Source: M55B167 sp964406095
Lineage (GTDB): Bacteria > Verrucomicrobiota > Kiritimatiellia > RFP12 > UBA1067
Direction of reading: 5' to 3'
DNA: 64,000 bases
Assembly (NCBI GenBank): GCA_964406095.1
Contig: CAYOQJ010000039.1
Coordinates: forward strand, 62,001 to 126,000
Made by a program: the position numbers and the translations under genes. Below, piece by piece: positions 10,047 through 18,457 of the stretch (the first letter of the stretch is position 1; each line of letters starts with the position of its first letter). The notes beneath the pieces were generated by a model. The model was given only the letters and a program-made list of their open reading frames with translations, was not told where the DNA came from and did no database searches.

Positions 10047-11129
10047 TCAAGGTGTTATAAAACCGCTGCCGACCACGCAGTCGCCGCTGTATAAAACCAG
10101 TGCTTGGCCTGGAGTTACACCTAAGACCGGTGTTTCAAAATGCAGCTCGACCGAGTCATTTTCGATTGCTGTTATCACGGCCCGGATCGGGTGCTGGCGG
10201 TAACGAACCTGCGCATCGAGAGTTGTTCCAACCCTCGGCCTGTTACAATGCCAGGTGAAAGCAGAGGCCTTGCAGCAGCTGCTGCGGGCCGCTCTCTCAT
10301 CCGCACTTACGGTAATGGCGCCGCTCCGCGGATCGATTGCCGTGATCTTGACCCTGCTGCCGGTTGCAAAATTCAAGCCGCGCCGCTGACCTATCGTGTA
10401 TCGGTGGATGCCTGTGTGGTGACGCAGCACTCGGCCCTCTTCATCAATGAAAACACCGCAGACCCGAGACCCCGAAAATTTGCGGCAGAGAGAATCAGCA
10501 AAGTCACCCTGTTCTCCAGTAAAACAGAGGTCCTGGCTCTCCCGGAGCGCCGCGCTGGCCAGCGCATTTTCCGCGGCAAGTCTGCGCACCTCATCCTTGC
10601 GCATCTCTCCGAGAGGAAAGATGATCCGTTCCAGAATATTCTGCGTTAGCCCGGCTAAAAAATAACTCTGCTCTTTGTCCGGATCAACCCCACGCTTCAG
10701 CAGGCATCTTCCTTGTGCATCGCGGCCTGTGCGGGCATAATGACCAGTGGCGATCATGCGTGCCCCCACACGGTCGGCAACGCGGATCAGCTCGGCAAAC
10801 TTGACGGCATAGTTGCAGATGTAACAGGGGTTTGGTGTGCTTCCCTGCTCAAACAACCGCCAGCATTGATGCAGCACTCTTTGCTGAAAAGACCCGGAAC
10901 AGTCGACAATCTCCAGCGGTACGTCAAGCTCGTCCGCTGTGCGCTGTGCCCGAACTAATGCCTGCAAGTTGCCGCACTCCCGCTTGCTCGACCCCGGTCT
11001 CAGACCGCTGCTAATTTTCAGGGTAACCCCCAAAACATTGAATCTCCGTTTGAGCAGCAGCACTGCCACCGATGAGTCAACCCCGCCCGACATCCCCACA
11101 ACAACACGCTCTCTCTTGCACTCTGCCAT
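10047..11129 (-). CDS. mnmA: tRNA-specific 2-thiouridylase MnmA
   Basis: The 360-residue product installs the 2-thio group on U34 of tRNA-Lys, -Glu and -Gln using sulfur relayed from a cysteine desulfurase. The ATP pyrophosphatase PP-loop SGGVDSS is at residues 14-20. The catalytic cysteines are present in the expected contexts: C102 in TPNPCYIC and C202 in SQDLCF. The GHYAR motif (129-133) and the C-terminal beta-barrel (YTIGQRRGL and following) are also present. Length is normal. The gene is convergent with htpG with zero bases between the two stop codons. An inverted repeat, GTGAT-N6-ATCAC, lies about 90 bases upstream of its start, in the interval shared with the divergent polysaccharide export gene. 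Confidence 0.96.
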   Translation of the reverse strand: MAECKRERVVVGMSGGVDSSVAVLLLKRRFNVLGVTLKISSGLRPGSSKRECGNLQALVRAQRTADELDVPLEIVDCSGSFQQRVLHQCWRLFEQGSTPNPCYICNYAVKFAELIRVADRVGARMIATGHYARTGRDAQGRCLLKRGVDPDKEQSYFLAGLTQNILERIIFPLGEMRKDEVRRLAAENALASAALRESQDLCFTGEQGDFADSLCRKFSGSRVCGVFIDEEGRVLRHHTGIHRYTIGQRRGLNFATGSRVKITAIDPRSGAITVSADERAARSSCCKASAFTWHCNRPRVGTTLDAQVRYRQHPIRAVITAIENDSVELHFETPVLGVTPGQALVLYSGDCVVGSGFITP

Positions 11130-11219
11130 TAACGCTCATTGTCTCAACTTCACCGTGAAATACAAACAGAAAATTAACAAAATTTTTCAGGATTTATCCT
11201 TGCTTTTTTGCCTTAGAGA

Positions 11220-11235
11220 GTGATAAGTTAATCAC
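11220..11235. promoter_or_regulatory. Inverted repeat GTGAT-N6-ATCAC between mnmA and the export operon
   Basis: Perfect 5-bp arms are separated by six bases in the interval between the divergent mnmA (minus) and polysaccharide export (plus) genes. A TATAAT-like box lies further down near 11311. The repeat could be an operator, but the arms are short and chance occurrence is possible. Confidence 0.25.
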
Positions 11236-11399
11236 TGCTAGGAAAATTGTACTAGATTTGAGTGGCGCAAGATAGCTACCGCTGTCTGTGCTGGATCGAT
11301 TTAGATTTATAATCTCCTTGATGATTTTCCCGAAAAGATGTTACTATCAATACGAATTTTCGATTGATTGAAATTTTTGAATTTGCGAGAGATAAAAAG

Positions 11400-12092
11400 T
11401 TGAACCTGATATTGAGATTATGCGTTGCAGTGGCAATTGGTTTATCTGTTATCGGGCTCAGCGGATGCGCGACGATCAGTAAATTTGCCAGTAGTTTGAA
11501 AGAGCACAACCCGTCCGATGATCCGGGGTTCGGTGTACAGGCGGAGTTTGTCGAGTTTAAAGAGGGCCAACCCCTGATCCGATCAGGACTGACACTGCGG
11601 ATCGGAGTGACAGCTTCGGGCGACTCGGCCGTGCAGGACGTGACCAAAGAGGTCGATCTCAACGGACAGGTGCTTATGCCGCTGATCGGCGCTGTCAAAT
11701 GCGAGGGGTTGACGGTTATAGAACTGCAGGAGGTACTGACCGAGGCATACAGAAAGTATTTTATCGAACCTCAGGTGACGGTCAACTTTATGTACCAGCC
11801 TGGAATGAAGTCCCCTTGGGGTACGGTGCTGATGACCGGTGAAGTTGCGAAGTTCGGTCCGGTGGATATGCCTTCAACCCGTGATTTGACGGTGACCCGC
11901 GCACTGATGATGGCAGGCGGAACAACCCCGCTGGCCAACAAGAAAAAGGTGCTGGTCTGGCGCAGGAAAAAAAACGGAGAGCTGACAAAATTTGAAGTTG
12001 ATATAGAAGCGATCGGCAAAGAGGGCAGGCAGGAGCTTGATATAAAGTTGAAACCGGGTGATGTGGTCTTTGTGCCCGAGTCGTGGTATTGA
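11400..12092 (+). CDS. Wza-like polysaccharide export lipoprotein
   Basis: This is a polysaccharide biosynthesis/export (Poly_export plus SLBB) family protein, the outer-membrane exit channel or its periplasmic part in Wzx/Wzy-type exopolysaccharide systems. I chose TTG 11400 (230 residues) because it gives a compact signal peptide ending in a lipobox (VIGLSGC, with the lipidated Cys near residue 23) and has GAGAG upstream. The frame extends to TTG 11364, which would add 12 residues. The Poly_export segment is around residues 60-130 (RIGVTASGDSAVQDVTKEV, LMPLIGAVKCEGLTVIELQ). It is followed by a soluble ligand-binding beta-grasp segment (VLMTGEVAKFGPVDMP) with the usual 'vtrALMMAGG'. It is short for Wza, matching the short bacterial versions. 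It heads a co-directional locus ending with a BY-kinase. Confidence 0.88.
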   Translation: MNLILRLCVAVAIGLSVIGLSGCATISKFASSLKEHNPSDDPGFGVQAEFVEFKEGQPLIRSGLTLRIGVTASGDSAVQDVTKEVDLNGQVLMPLIGAVKCEGLTVIELQEVLTEAYRKYFIEPQVTVNFMYQPGMKSPWGTVLMTGEVAKFGPVDMPSTRDLTVTRALMMAGGTTPLANKKKVLVWRRKKNGELTKFEVDIEAIGKEGRQELDIKLKPGDVVFVPESWY

Positions 12093-12116
12093 ACCTTTAC
12101 GTGAAGGAGTAGATAG

Positions 12117-13031
12117 ATGAAAAAATTGACATCAATATGTGTGATTGCGGCATGTATCTTCAGTTGCCTCGGTTCGCTCGCTCAGGGCGTTGAGCTGAAA
12201 AGATCGCAGTGGCTCAAGAAAATCGGTGAGTCAGTTATGGATGCAAAGATTCTTAACGACACCTTTGCTCAGATTCCGGATTCCGACAAAGTTGAGTTTG
12301 TCGAACGCATTATGAAGGCGGTATCGCGCATGCCGGTCGAACCGGAGAAAAAGGCGGCCACCTTTGTCAATGTTGCCGTTGATTGTATTCAGGGTGCCAG
12401 AGGCGATATTCGCTATGATGTAATCGCCGAGGTTTTTGCGACCGTTCCAGTCGTCTTTCTGCCGGTTGTCACCGAGGAGCTCTCCAAACGCTTCAATCAG
12501 GAGTTTAATAAACTTTCTGATGAAGACTATGAAAAGATTGCCACATCGGTCATGCGGATTGCTGCTGAGCGCAACACCCGAACCGCTGATCCCGCCGTGC
12601 GGGATACCTTTGTGGCCCTTGCCTTTCTACGCGGCACGGATAATACAGCACTGGAAGCGAAACTGCTGGAACTTATCGGTGATGAGAGAACCGAAAGACT
12701 TGTCGCTGGATGGTTGCCCGCGGCGCTGAACGGTGACTACGCCGCCCTGCTCGCCGCTGCCGATGTCGAACCACTCAAAATCAATGCTCGGGAGTTTCAA
12801 CGCCAGGTTGGCCACTCCAATATAGAGGGGATGGTATCCACCCTCCGTTCCGGCAGTGTCATGGAACAGCTTTTCGTAGACACCTGGGTTACCGATACCA
12901 CCGGTTTTAATGAGCCGACCGATTTCGGTGTCAACCGTACACCGCGATACTATCCGGTTCCACAAGGTTACCAAAACCAGAAAATCAGCGTCATTAGATG
13001 CCCATGGTGTTCCCCCTGCAAAATAAAATAA
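12117..13031 (+). CDS. Secreted hypothetical protein of the exopolysaccharide locus
   Basis: A 304-residue protein that I do not recognise. A signal peptide (residues 1-22, cleavage near SLAQG) is followed by a largely helical, Ala- and Glu-rich body. The C-terminus is Tyr/Pro-rich (RTPRYYPVPQGYQNQ) and then ends in CPWCSPCKIK, with three cysteines in seven residues; these are the only Cys of the mature chain apart from C87. GAAGGAG lies seven bases before the ATG, and the gene follows the export lipoprotein by 24 bases, so cotranscription is likely. Position between a Wza-like gene and a beta-barrel gene suggests a periplasmic or surface role in polysaccharide export; the sequence gives no direct activity. 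The unusual Cys-rich tail could be a metal or disulfide site, or the result of a late frameshift. Confidence 0.8.
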   Translation: MKKLTSICVIAACIFSCLGSLAQGVELKRSQWLKKIGESVMDAKILNDTFAQIPDSDKVEFVERIMKAVSRMPVEPEKKAATFVNVAVDCIQGARGDIRYDVIAEVFATVPVVFLPVVTEELSKRFNQEFNKLSDEDYEKIATSVMRIAAERNTRTADPAVRDTFVALAFLRGTDNTALEAKLLELIGDERTERLVAGWLPAALNGDYAALLAAADVEPLKINAREFQRQVGHSNIEGMVSTLRSGSVMEQLFVDTWVTDTTGFNEPTDFGVNRTPRYYPVPQGYQNQKISVIRCPWCSPCKIK

Positions 13032-13112
13032 CATCACCTTGAGCAGGTCTGCAGGCCTCTGACCGGATTACCATAGGCACACACCGTTTTTTAACGGTCG
13101 AAGGAGAGCGAT

Positions 13113-13154
13113 ATGATGCAGTTCCAACTATTTGAAGGAGTGCAAAAGTTATGA
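13113..13154 (+). CDS. Possible 13-aa leader peptide overlapping the beta-barrel start
   Basis: A mini-ORF with its own RBS (AAGGAGAGCG) starts at tandem ATGs (13113, 13116). It encodes MMQFQLFEGVQKL and stops at TGA 13152-13154, which overlaps the ATG of the beta-barrel gene in an ATGA arrangement. The geometry is typical of translational coupling. The GGAG for the barrel gene lies inside the mini-ORF. The peptide is too short to support by composition, so this rests only on RBS and overlap. Confidence 0.3.
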   Translation: MMQFQLFEGVQKL

Positions 13155-14362
13155 CAAATAAGAAACAATTAGTCGTGGGGATGATGGTTTTTACAGGGTT
13201 GTTGCTGAAAGCTCAATCTTCCGGCGCGGAGGAGCCGAACGGGTTGAGATATAACAATCTTTCCGTTTCACCCTATGTGAATCTTGAGTATACCTATGAC
13301 TCCAATGTGAACTACTCCAGTGATGACGAGGAGGATGACAATATCTTTTCAATTCATCCGGGAGTCGATCTGAATTACAAGGGCAATGACTGGGGGCTCA
13401 ACGGTACCGCCTGGTACCGTCGCGATTTCTATCAGGACAACGACCGGCTGGATGAGGACAGCTACGGCGAAAGTGTCGACTTCTACTGGGAATCGCCGCG
13501 TGGTCTCAGCTTCCTGCTTGGGCAACGCTATGTGATGAGTTCCCAGAGCGATTCGCTGACCTCCGAGCCGAACGGACGGGGCATGTGGCGTGACCGCAAT
13601 GAGTTTGAGCTCAGCGGCGCCCTATCCTACGCTTTCAGCGAGAGAACCCGCGCCACCATCAACGCCATGTACTACGACCTGTGGTACGATAACGATGGTG
13701 ATCAGTACCGTCCGCTCTATGGCTGGGAGGAGTATTCGGTCGGGCTGCAGTTGGCCCGCCAGTTGACCGCCAAGAGCGATTTTCTTATCAATGGTTCGTA
13801 TCAGGAGTATAAGAGCGACGGGGCGGTTCGAGGTGTAAGCTCCGACAGCTCCGGTTATACGCTCATGGCCGGTTTCGGTTCACGCGCCACCGAAAGAATC
13901 AAATACAATCTGCTGGCCGGTGCCTCGATGTTCGACTACGCCGAAGGTGATCAGCTGTACGGTTTTGTCTATAATGCCAATGTAAGTTGGTTGCTCTCAC
14001 GCAAGTGGGCCGCTACCTTCGCCGGGTCAAGTCAGTTCCAGCCCAGCGAACGCGAAGCCAATCAGGCTACCCAGAACTATACGGCATCTTGCGGTTTAAC
14101 TTACAAAATGACCCGCCGTCTGACCGCTTCGATGGATTTGGCCTACCGCCGTGAGGAAAATGAGTACAGCTACGATTACGGCAACGGAGTAGAAAGTTCA
14201 AGCAGCGACGACCGCTACTCCGCGCGTCTGATGACCCGCTATCAGTTGAAGAAATACGCATCACTCTACGCCGGTGTTGAATATGAGGATCAACGCTCTG
14301 ATGATGAGCAGAGCGAGTTTGACCGCTTTCGCGGGAAATTGGGGTTGAGCCTGCGCTACTAG
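13151..14362 (+). CDS. Outer-membrane beta-barrel protein of the exopolysaccharide locus
   Basis: The 403-residue product has a signal peptide (residues 1-26, cleavage near SSGAEE) and then regular alternating amphipathic strands rich in Tyr, Asp and Ser for the whole length. It ends in the aromatic LGLSLRY expected of an outer-membrane barrel recognised by the BAM machinery. This pattern fits the BBP2-like 'putative beta-barrel porin' proteins that occur in exopolysaccharide and PEP-CTERM-associated loci. About 16-18 strands seem possible from the spacing of Tyr-rich stretches. GGAG precedes the ATG by about 11 bases, inside the preceding mini-ORF. A role as the outer-membrane conduit or partner for polysaccharide secretion is inferred from neighbours, not shown. 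Confidence 0.85.
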   Translation: MTNKKQLVVGMMVFTGLLLKAQSSGAEEPNGLRYNNLSVSPYVNLEYTYDSNVNYSSDDEEDDNIFSIHPGVDLNYKGNDWGLNGTAWYRRDFYQDNDRLDEDSYGESVDFYWESPRGLSFLLGQRYVMSSQSDSLTSEPNGRGMWRDRNEFELSGALSYAFSERTRATINAMYYDLWYDNDGDQYRPLYGWEEYSVGLQLARQLTAKSDFLINGSYQEYKSDGAVRGVSSDSSGYTLMAGFGSRATERIKYNLLAGASMFDYAEGDQLYGFVYNANVSWLLSRKWAATFAGSSQFQPSEREANQATQNYTASCGLTYKMTRRLTASMDLAYRREENEYSYDYGNGVESSSSDDRYSARLMTRYQLKKYASLYAGVEYEDQRSDDEQSEFDRFRGKLGLSLRY

Positions 14363-14396
14363 GTAACAGCCGGTTTGTGATATCACTTTCGTAAAG

Positions 14397-14434
14397 GCGT
14401 CTGCGCGGTGTTGTGAGGCATGCCAGACGCTTTT
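14397..14434 (+). terminator. Hairpin with short T run between barrel and ligase genes
   Basis: Arms GCGTCTG (14397-14403) and CAGACGC (14424-14430) are perfectly complementary with a 20-base loop, followed by TTTT. It sits between the beta-barrel gene and the O-antigen-ligase-like gene. The T run is short, so it may act as a partial terminator or mRNA-processing boundary that lowers expression of the downstream genes. Confidence 0.5.
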
Positions 14435-14456
14435 CTGATCGGAGTATTGTTCAGCT

Positions 14457-15863
14457 ATGCTTCAGAGACTATTTACAAAATATTGGCTCGCGTTCAATAT
14501 CGGATTCACCGTTGTCCTGTCATGGCTGATTCTTCCGCGATCAATCAGGTCATCCAGTTTTTCTTTTCTGCTGTTGATGTCGTTTCTTATTGTCGAGATG
14601 ACACTGTTGCTACCCTCGGTTTATCGCGGGGAGACGCTGCAAACCGCCAGGGTGCGCGTGCTCTCAAATTTAAAGCGTGATGGATTTACCTACGCCGCCC
14701 TTTTCATGCTTCTTTATCTTGGTGCCCAGTGGCTGAATGGTGGTTTGGAATCAGTTTACGATATCAGGGCCGGAGTGTGGGGTTATCAGGCACCCGATGC
14801 CGCATGGCTGCCCAGTAGCATCAAAAGCGATGATGCTTTTCGGGCTTTCAATGTTGCCACTGCTCTGCTGATAATCGGGTGCGCTCTGCGCAATGCTGTG
14901 GGCAAACGGGCCAAACGGGCTTTGTTGCAATGGCTCAGTGTGTGTAGTGGGGTCTTCGCTCTTTTTGCCGTAGCCACGGGGTTGTTCGGCAGTGAGCCCT
15001 ACTCTACCTATATGTATATGCCACTGACATGCGGCTGGGGCACCTTTTTCGGGTTCTGGATGATTGTTGCGATCGGAGCATTTGCAGAGTCCCTTTCGTC
15101 GCAAAGCGGCAGACCCTACCTGGTTTATATTTTAGGCATAGCTTGCAATTTGATCGGAGTCCTGTTTTACGCATCGTTGCCGACTACGCTCTTCTATATC
15201 GGCTTAAGTATTATTCTGATGATTTACGCCGGTATATCCATCGCATTTCATACGCCTAAACATTTCAATGTCAAAATGTTCTTTCTTACCGTTTTTGTGT
15301 ATCTCTCGATCTTAGGAACCGGTTTCTTTGCTTTGCCGGAAGGAGCGGTAGCAACCAAGATTAACGGTGCTTCAGAGATGACAGAGCACTTTGAGCAGCA
15401 TGCCGCCACCAGATCAGCACGGATGGATGCGGCAATGCAGATATGGCAGGATCACATTTGGTACGGTAGCGGAGTCAACGGGTTCGAACACTATCTCGGC
15501 TCCGTGCTTGATAATCAGGCTTGGAGCAAGATACGTGCTGATAAAGGTTTTGTTTACAATGATATGGTGCAGATTCTCTGTGAGTTTGGTGTGCTGGGAT
15601 CGGCGGCCTTGGCAGCCGTGATTGTCGTACTGCTTGTTCCGCTCTTTTATCGTGCCCATATCGCCTGGGTCAAAGATACCCGCGACGCTAACGCCGGACG
15701 CAAATATATGTTGAGGATTTCTCCCGTTGTCGTTACCGGTACGATCGCCATTCTGGTGTGCTTGGCGGAATCATTCGCCGCCAGCCCGTTCAGAATGCCG
15801 GCTATGGTTTTTTCTTTTTTTGTCGTCCTTTTAACAATGCCGACCTTTCTGCCAGCTCGCTGA
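14457..15863 (+). CDS. O-antigen ligase/polymerase-like membrane protein
   Basis: The 468-residue polytopic protein has about 11-12 hydrophobic helices. Its large periplasmic loop contains a Wzy_C-type signature: IWYGSGVNGFEHYL near residue 337 followed by NDMVQILCEFGVLGSAALA near 367-385. In this family that loop carries the residues that join polysaccharide or lipid-linked repeat units. It probably polymerises or ligates the polysaccharide exported by the neighbouring Wza-like, barrel and Wzz/BY-kinase proteins. ATG 14457 is used; GGAG stands 12 bases upstream. The following gene starts 34 bases downstream. Wzy and WaaL proteins cannot be told apart from the sequence alone. Confidence 0.82.
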   Translation: MLQRLFTKYWLAFNIGFTVVLSWLILPRSIRSSSFSFLLLMSFLIVEMTLLLPSVYRGETLQTARVRVLSNLKRDGFTYAALFMLLYLGAQWLNGGLESVYDIRAGVWGYQAPDAAWLPSSIKSDDAFRAFNVATALLIIGCALRNAVGKRAKRALLQWLSVCSGVFALFAVATGLFGSEPYSTYMYMPLTCGWGTFFGFWMIVAIGAFAESLSSQSGRPYLVYILGIACNLIGVLFYASLPTTLFYIGLSIILMIYAGISIAFHTPKHFNVKMFFLTVFVYLSILGTGFFALPEGAVATKINGASEMTEHFEQHAATRSARMDAAMQIWQDHIWYGSGVNGFEHYLGSVLDNQAWSKIRADKGFVYNDMVQILCEFGVLGSAALAAVIVVLLVPLFYRAHIAWVKDTRDANAGRKYMLRISPVVVTGTIAILVCLAESFAASPFRMPAMVFSFFVVLLTMPTFLPAR

Positions 15864-15896
15864 CTGTAAACGATTTTTTGAGTGAGGAGATGTTTT

Positions 15897-18422
15897 ATGA
15901 GTGATAACCACAATTCCGGCTCTGAGTCAAGAGCCAGTCGCCCGATCTATTATGGTGGACAGAACCCGGCGGCTGAGGCCGCTTCTTTACCACATTCTTC
16001 GGCTCTCTATTACGGCGGCCGAAGTCCGGCTGCTTACGCCACCACAGCCAGATCACCGGCTCTTTATTACGGCGGTGCTGCGCCGACGGCGGGATACCCT
16101 GGTGGTTATGGTTACGGTGCTGGCGGCTACTACTACGGCGGTGCTGGCAGTGGTATCAGCGACGATGATGATTCATTGACCGGCGCAATTACCATCGGTC
16201 GTATGATCCGTGTCTGCTCACAACGCTGGATAACGATTTTTGTATTCGTGATAATAGGGCTGGTTGCATCATTTGCAGTCTTTAAAATTTCCCCGGTTGT
16301 GTATGAAGCACGCGCCGTCTTTGAAATGAGCTTGCGTCGCCCCTCGGTGCTGGGTCTGCGCGAGGCGGTCATCGACACCTCTCAGGGAACAATGAGTGAA
16401 GTTTTCAATACGCGTTTGGCTCGTCTGCGTTCACGCGCCGTGATCGATCAGATTGTGACTCAGTACCGTAGCGATTACCCCAGTTCTACTGTCTCTGACG
16501 AGGAGCTGATCAGTACACTGGTCAACTCAGAAATGGAGTTGCAACGTCGCTCAATGCTGATCACCATCACTGTGCAGTCTACCGATAAAAAACTGGCGGC
16601 CGATCTCGCCAATGCCTACGCCAAGGCCGCCGAAACCTTCACCGCCGAACAGAACCGCAATCAGTCTGAAATGGCCGTCGCTTGGCTGCACACAACCACC
16701 GAACAGCAGAAACGCGCACTAGAACGCGCCGATAAGGAGATGCTGGAGTACCGCGTCGCCCACCAGCTCGACACAATGGAGAATGAAAGCGAAATCGCCA
16801 AACAGTCGCTGGCAAATGTTAATACCGAAATAATGTCACTGCAAAGCGAGCTCACCAAAGCCCGCGAACTGCAGAAAACTCTGGAGGCAATCCAGAATGA
16901 GCCTGAAAAATTCGGCAGTCTGCCTGAGTCTATCCCGCGGACAGCCGAGATCGGAATAGCCTATGCCAAGCTACTCACCGCACTCGCTGATAAAAATTCA
17001 CTGATGGCCCGCTATACCGCTAACCACCCCGAAGTGAAGGTTAAAGAGAAAGAGGTTGAAATATACCGACAGCAATTTGCCGATGTTGTCTATCGCGCCC
17101 TTGAAACCTGTAAGGCCAATGTCGATCTGTTGCAGCGCCAGCTGGGCCAGATGACCCCTGAACAGGAACGATTGATGAAAAAGATTTCCGATCTTGAACT
17201 TAAAACCGTTACAGCACAGATGAAACTTGATCAGCTGGCTCGAGAACGCGAGGTCGCCGATATCAACTATAAAGCATTGCTGCAGCGTACCAATGAAGCT
17301 CAGCTCGATGCCGATCAGAACACCGCCCTGATCAAACAGGTGGAACAGGCCTTTGAACCAAACCGGCCGGTCAAACCCAATCCGATGATTATCTTTCCCG
17401 CCGGACCAGTGCTTGGTTTGATTTTCGGGATCCTCTTTGTTTTGGTACTTGACCATCTGGAAGATAAGATCGTTGGTGTCTCCGATATCGAACAGCGCTT
17501 GCGTCTCAAAACACTGGCCGTTATTCCGCATGTGCGCCGAAAGAAAAGAGAGCAGCTCGCGCTTGCAGTCAAAAATGAAAAATTTTCACAGTTTGCCGAG
17601 GCCATCGCTGGCTTGCGCAATCTGCTGGATTCCCCGCGCTACGCTGAGATCAGCAAGGTCTGTCTGTGTATGAGCACCCAGCCAGGTGAGGGTAAAACTA
17701 TCACCTCTAGCTCGTTGGCAATATCCTGCGCCCAGAGTGGACAGAAAACACTGCTGGTGGACTGCGATATGCGGCGCCCGCGCCTGGCCCGTATCTTCGA
17801 GAAAAAATCAGCGGAGTATAAAAGCTTGCCCCACCGCATACGCGAAGGAGGCGTCAGCAGCTTCGATGATCTGTCGGTTGCCTCCGGCATCGAAAATCTT
17901 GACTTGGTGCTCTCAAAAGCCTCATCGGAAATCAATCCCGCCAACCTGATGGGTAGTGGCTCCATCAACGAGTTTTTCGCCTGGGCGCGACAGAATTATG
18001 ATCGCGTCTTTATCGACTCGCCGCCCTACGGTATCGTCGGCGATGTTATGGTGCTGGCCTCACTCTCCGATGCGGTCATGATGATGTGCTGCCCGGATCG
18101 CACCCGCTTCCGCCCGATTAAACATGCCGCCAGAACCCTGACCGAATCCGGCGCCCGTGTGATCGGTGTCATCGTCAACGATGTCGACTTCGGACGGCGC
18201 AACCAGTTCAGCCAGTACGACTATCACTACCGCTATGCCTATCGCTATACCTCCCGCTACGGCGCGTACGGGCAAGGGAAAAAATTTGGCATCGGCGGAG
18301 TCGGCAAGAGTAAGAAACAATCACCCGAAACAGCTATGCTGGACGACGATGATCTCACCCCGTCCGCCGCGACTATGCCACGGGATGTCGTTGACCATTC
18401 AATGCTGGATGACGACGATTGA
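15897..18422 (+). CDS. Wzz-type chain-length regulator fused to BY-kinase, with YYGG repeats and Tyr tail
   Basis: An 841-residue inner-membrane polysaccharide co-polymerase with a cytoplasmic bacterial tyrosine kinase domain (Wzc-like). ATG 15897 is preferred over GTG 15882 because GAGGAGA precedes it. Order: a Gly/Tyr-rich N-terminus with YYGG at 18-21, 38-41, 57-60 and 79-82; acidic SDDDD near 88; TM1 about 112-130; the Wzz periplasmic domain with long coiled coil (about 245-480); TM2 about 500-525; kinase with Walker A GEGKT (597-601), A' LLVDCDMRRPR, and Walker B VFIDSPPYG. A tyrosine cluster with eight Tyr in residues 774-791 is the likely autophosphorylation site. After it the chain carries MLDDDD twice, once at the very end. 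The kinase cycle is expected to control polymer length and export. The repeated YYGG head is unusual for the family. Confidence 0.92.
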   Translation: MSDNHNSGSESRASRPIYYGGQNPAAEAASLPHSSALYYGGRSPAAYATTARSPALYYGGAAPTAGYPGGYGYGAGGYYYGGAGSGISDDDDSLTGAITIGRMIRVCSQRWITIFVFVIIGLVASFAVFKISPVVYEARAVFEMSLRRPSVLGLREAVIDTSQGTMSEVFNTRLARLRSRAVIDQIVTQYRSDYPSSTVSDEELISTLVNSEMELQRRSMLITITVQSTDKKLAADLANAYAKAAETFTAEQNRNQSEMAVAWLHTTTEQQKRALERADKEMLEYRVAHQLDTMENESEIAKQSLANVNTEIMSLQSELTKARELQKTLEAIQNEPEKFGSLPESIPRTAEIGIAYAKLLTALADKNSLMARYTANHPEVKVKEKEVEIYRQQFADVVYRALETCKANVDLLQRQLGQMTPEQERLMKKISDLELKTVTAQMKLDQLAREREVADINYKALLQRTNEAQLDADQNTALIKQVEQAFEPNRPVKPNPMIIFPAGPVLGLIFGILFVLVLDHLEDKIVGVSDIEQRLRLKTLAVIPHVRRKKREQLALAVKNEKFSQFAEAIAGLRNLLDSPRYAEISKVCLCMSTQPGEGKTITSSSLAISCAQSGQKTLLVDCDMRRPRLARIFEKKSAEYKSLPHRIREGGVSSFDDLSVASGIENLDLVLSKASSEINPANLMGSGSINEFFAWARQNYDRVFIDSPPYGIVGDVMVLASLSDAVMMMCCPDRTRFRPIKHAARTLTESGARVIGVIVNDVDFGRRNQFSQYDYHYRYAYRYTSRYGAYGQGKKFGIGGVGKSKKQSPETAMLDDDDLTPSAATMPRDVVDHSMLDDDD

Positions 18423-18457
18423 AGCCTGCGCTGAACATAGCACGCCTGCGTCAATTG

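Noticed and set aside
10140..10649. Long plus-strand open frame of 169 codons opposite mnmA
   Set aside because: It lies wholly antisense to mnmA, has no RBS and no recognisable protein features; mnmA has all its catalytic motifs.
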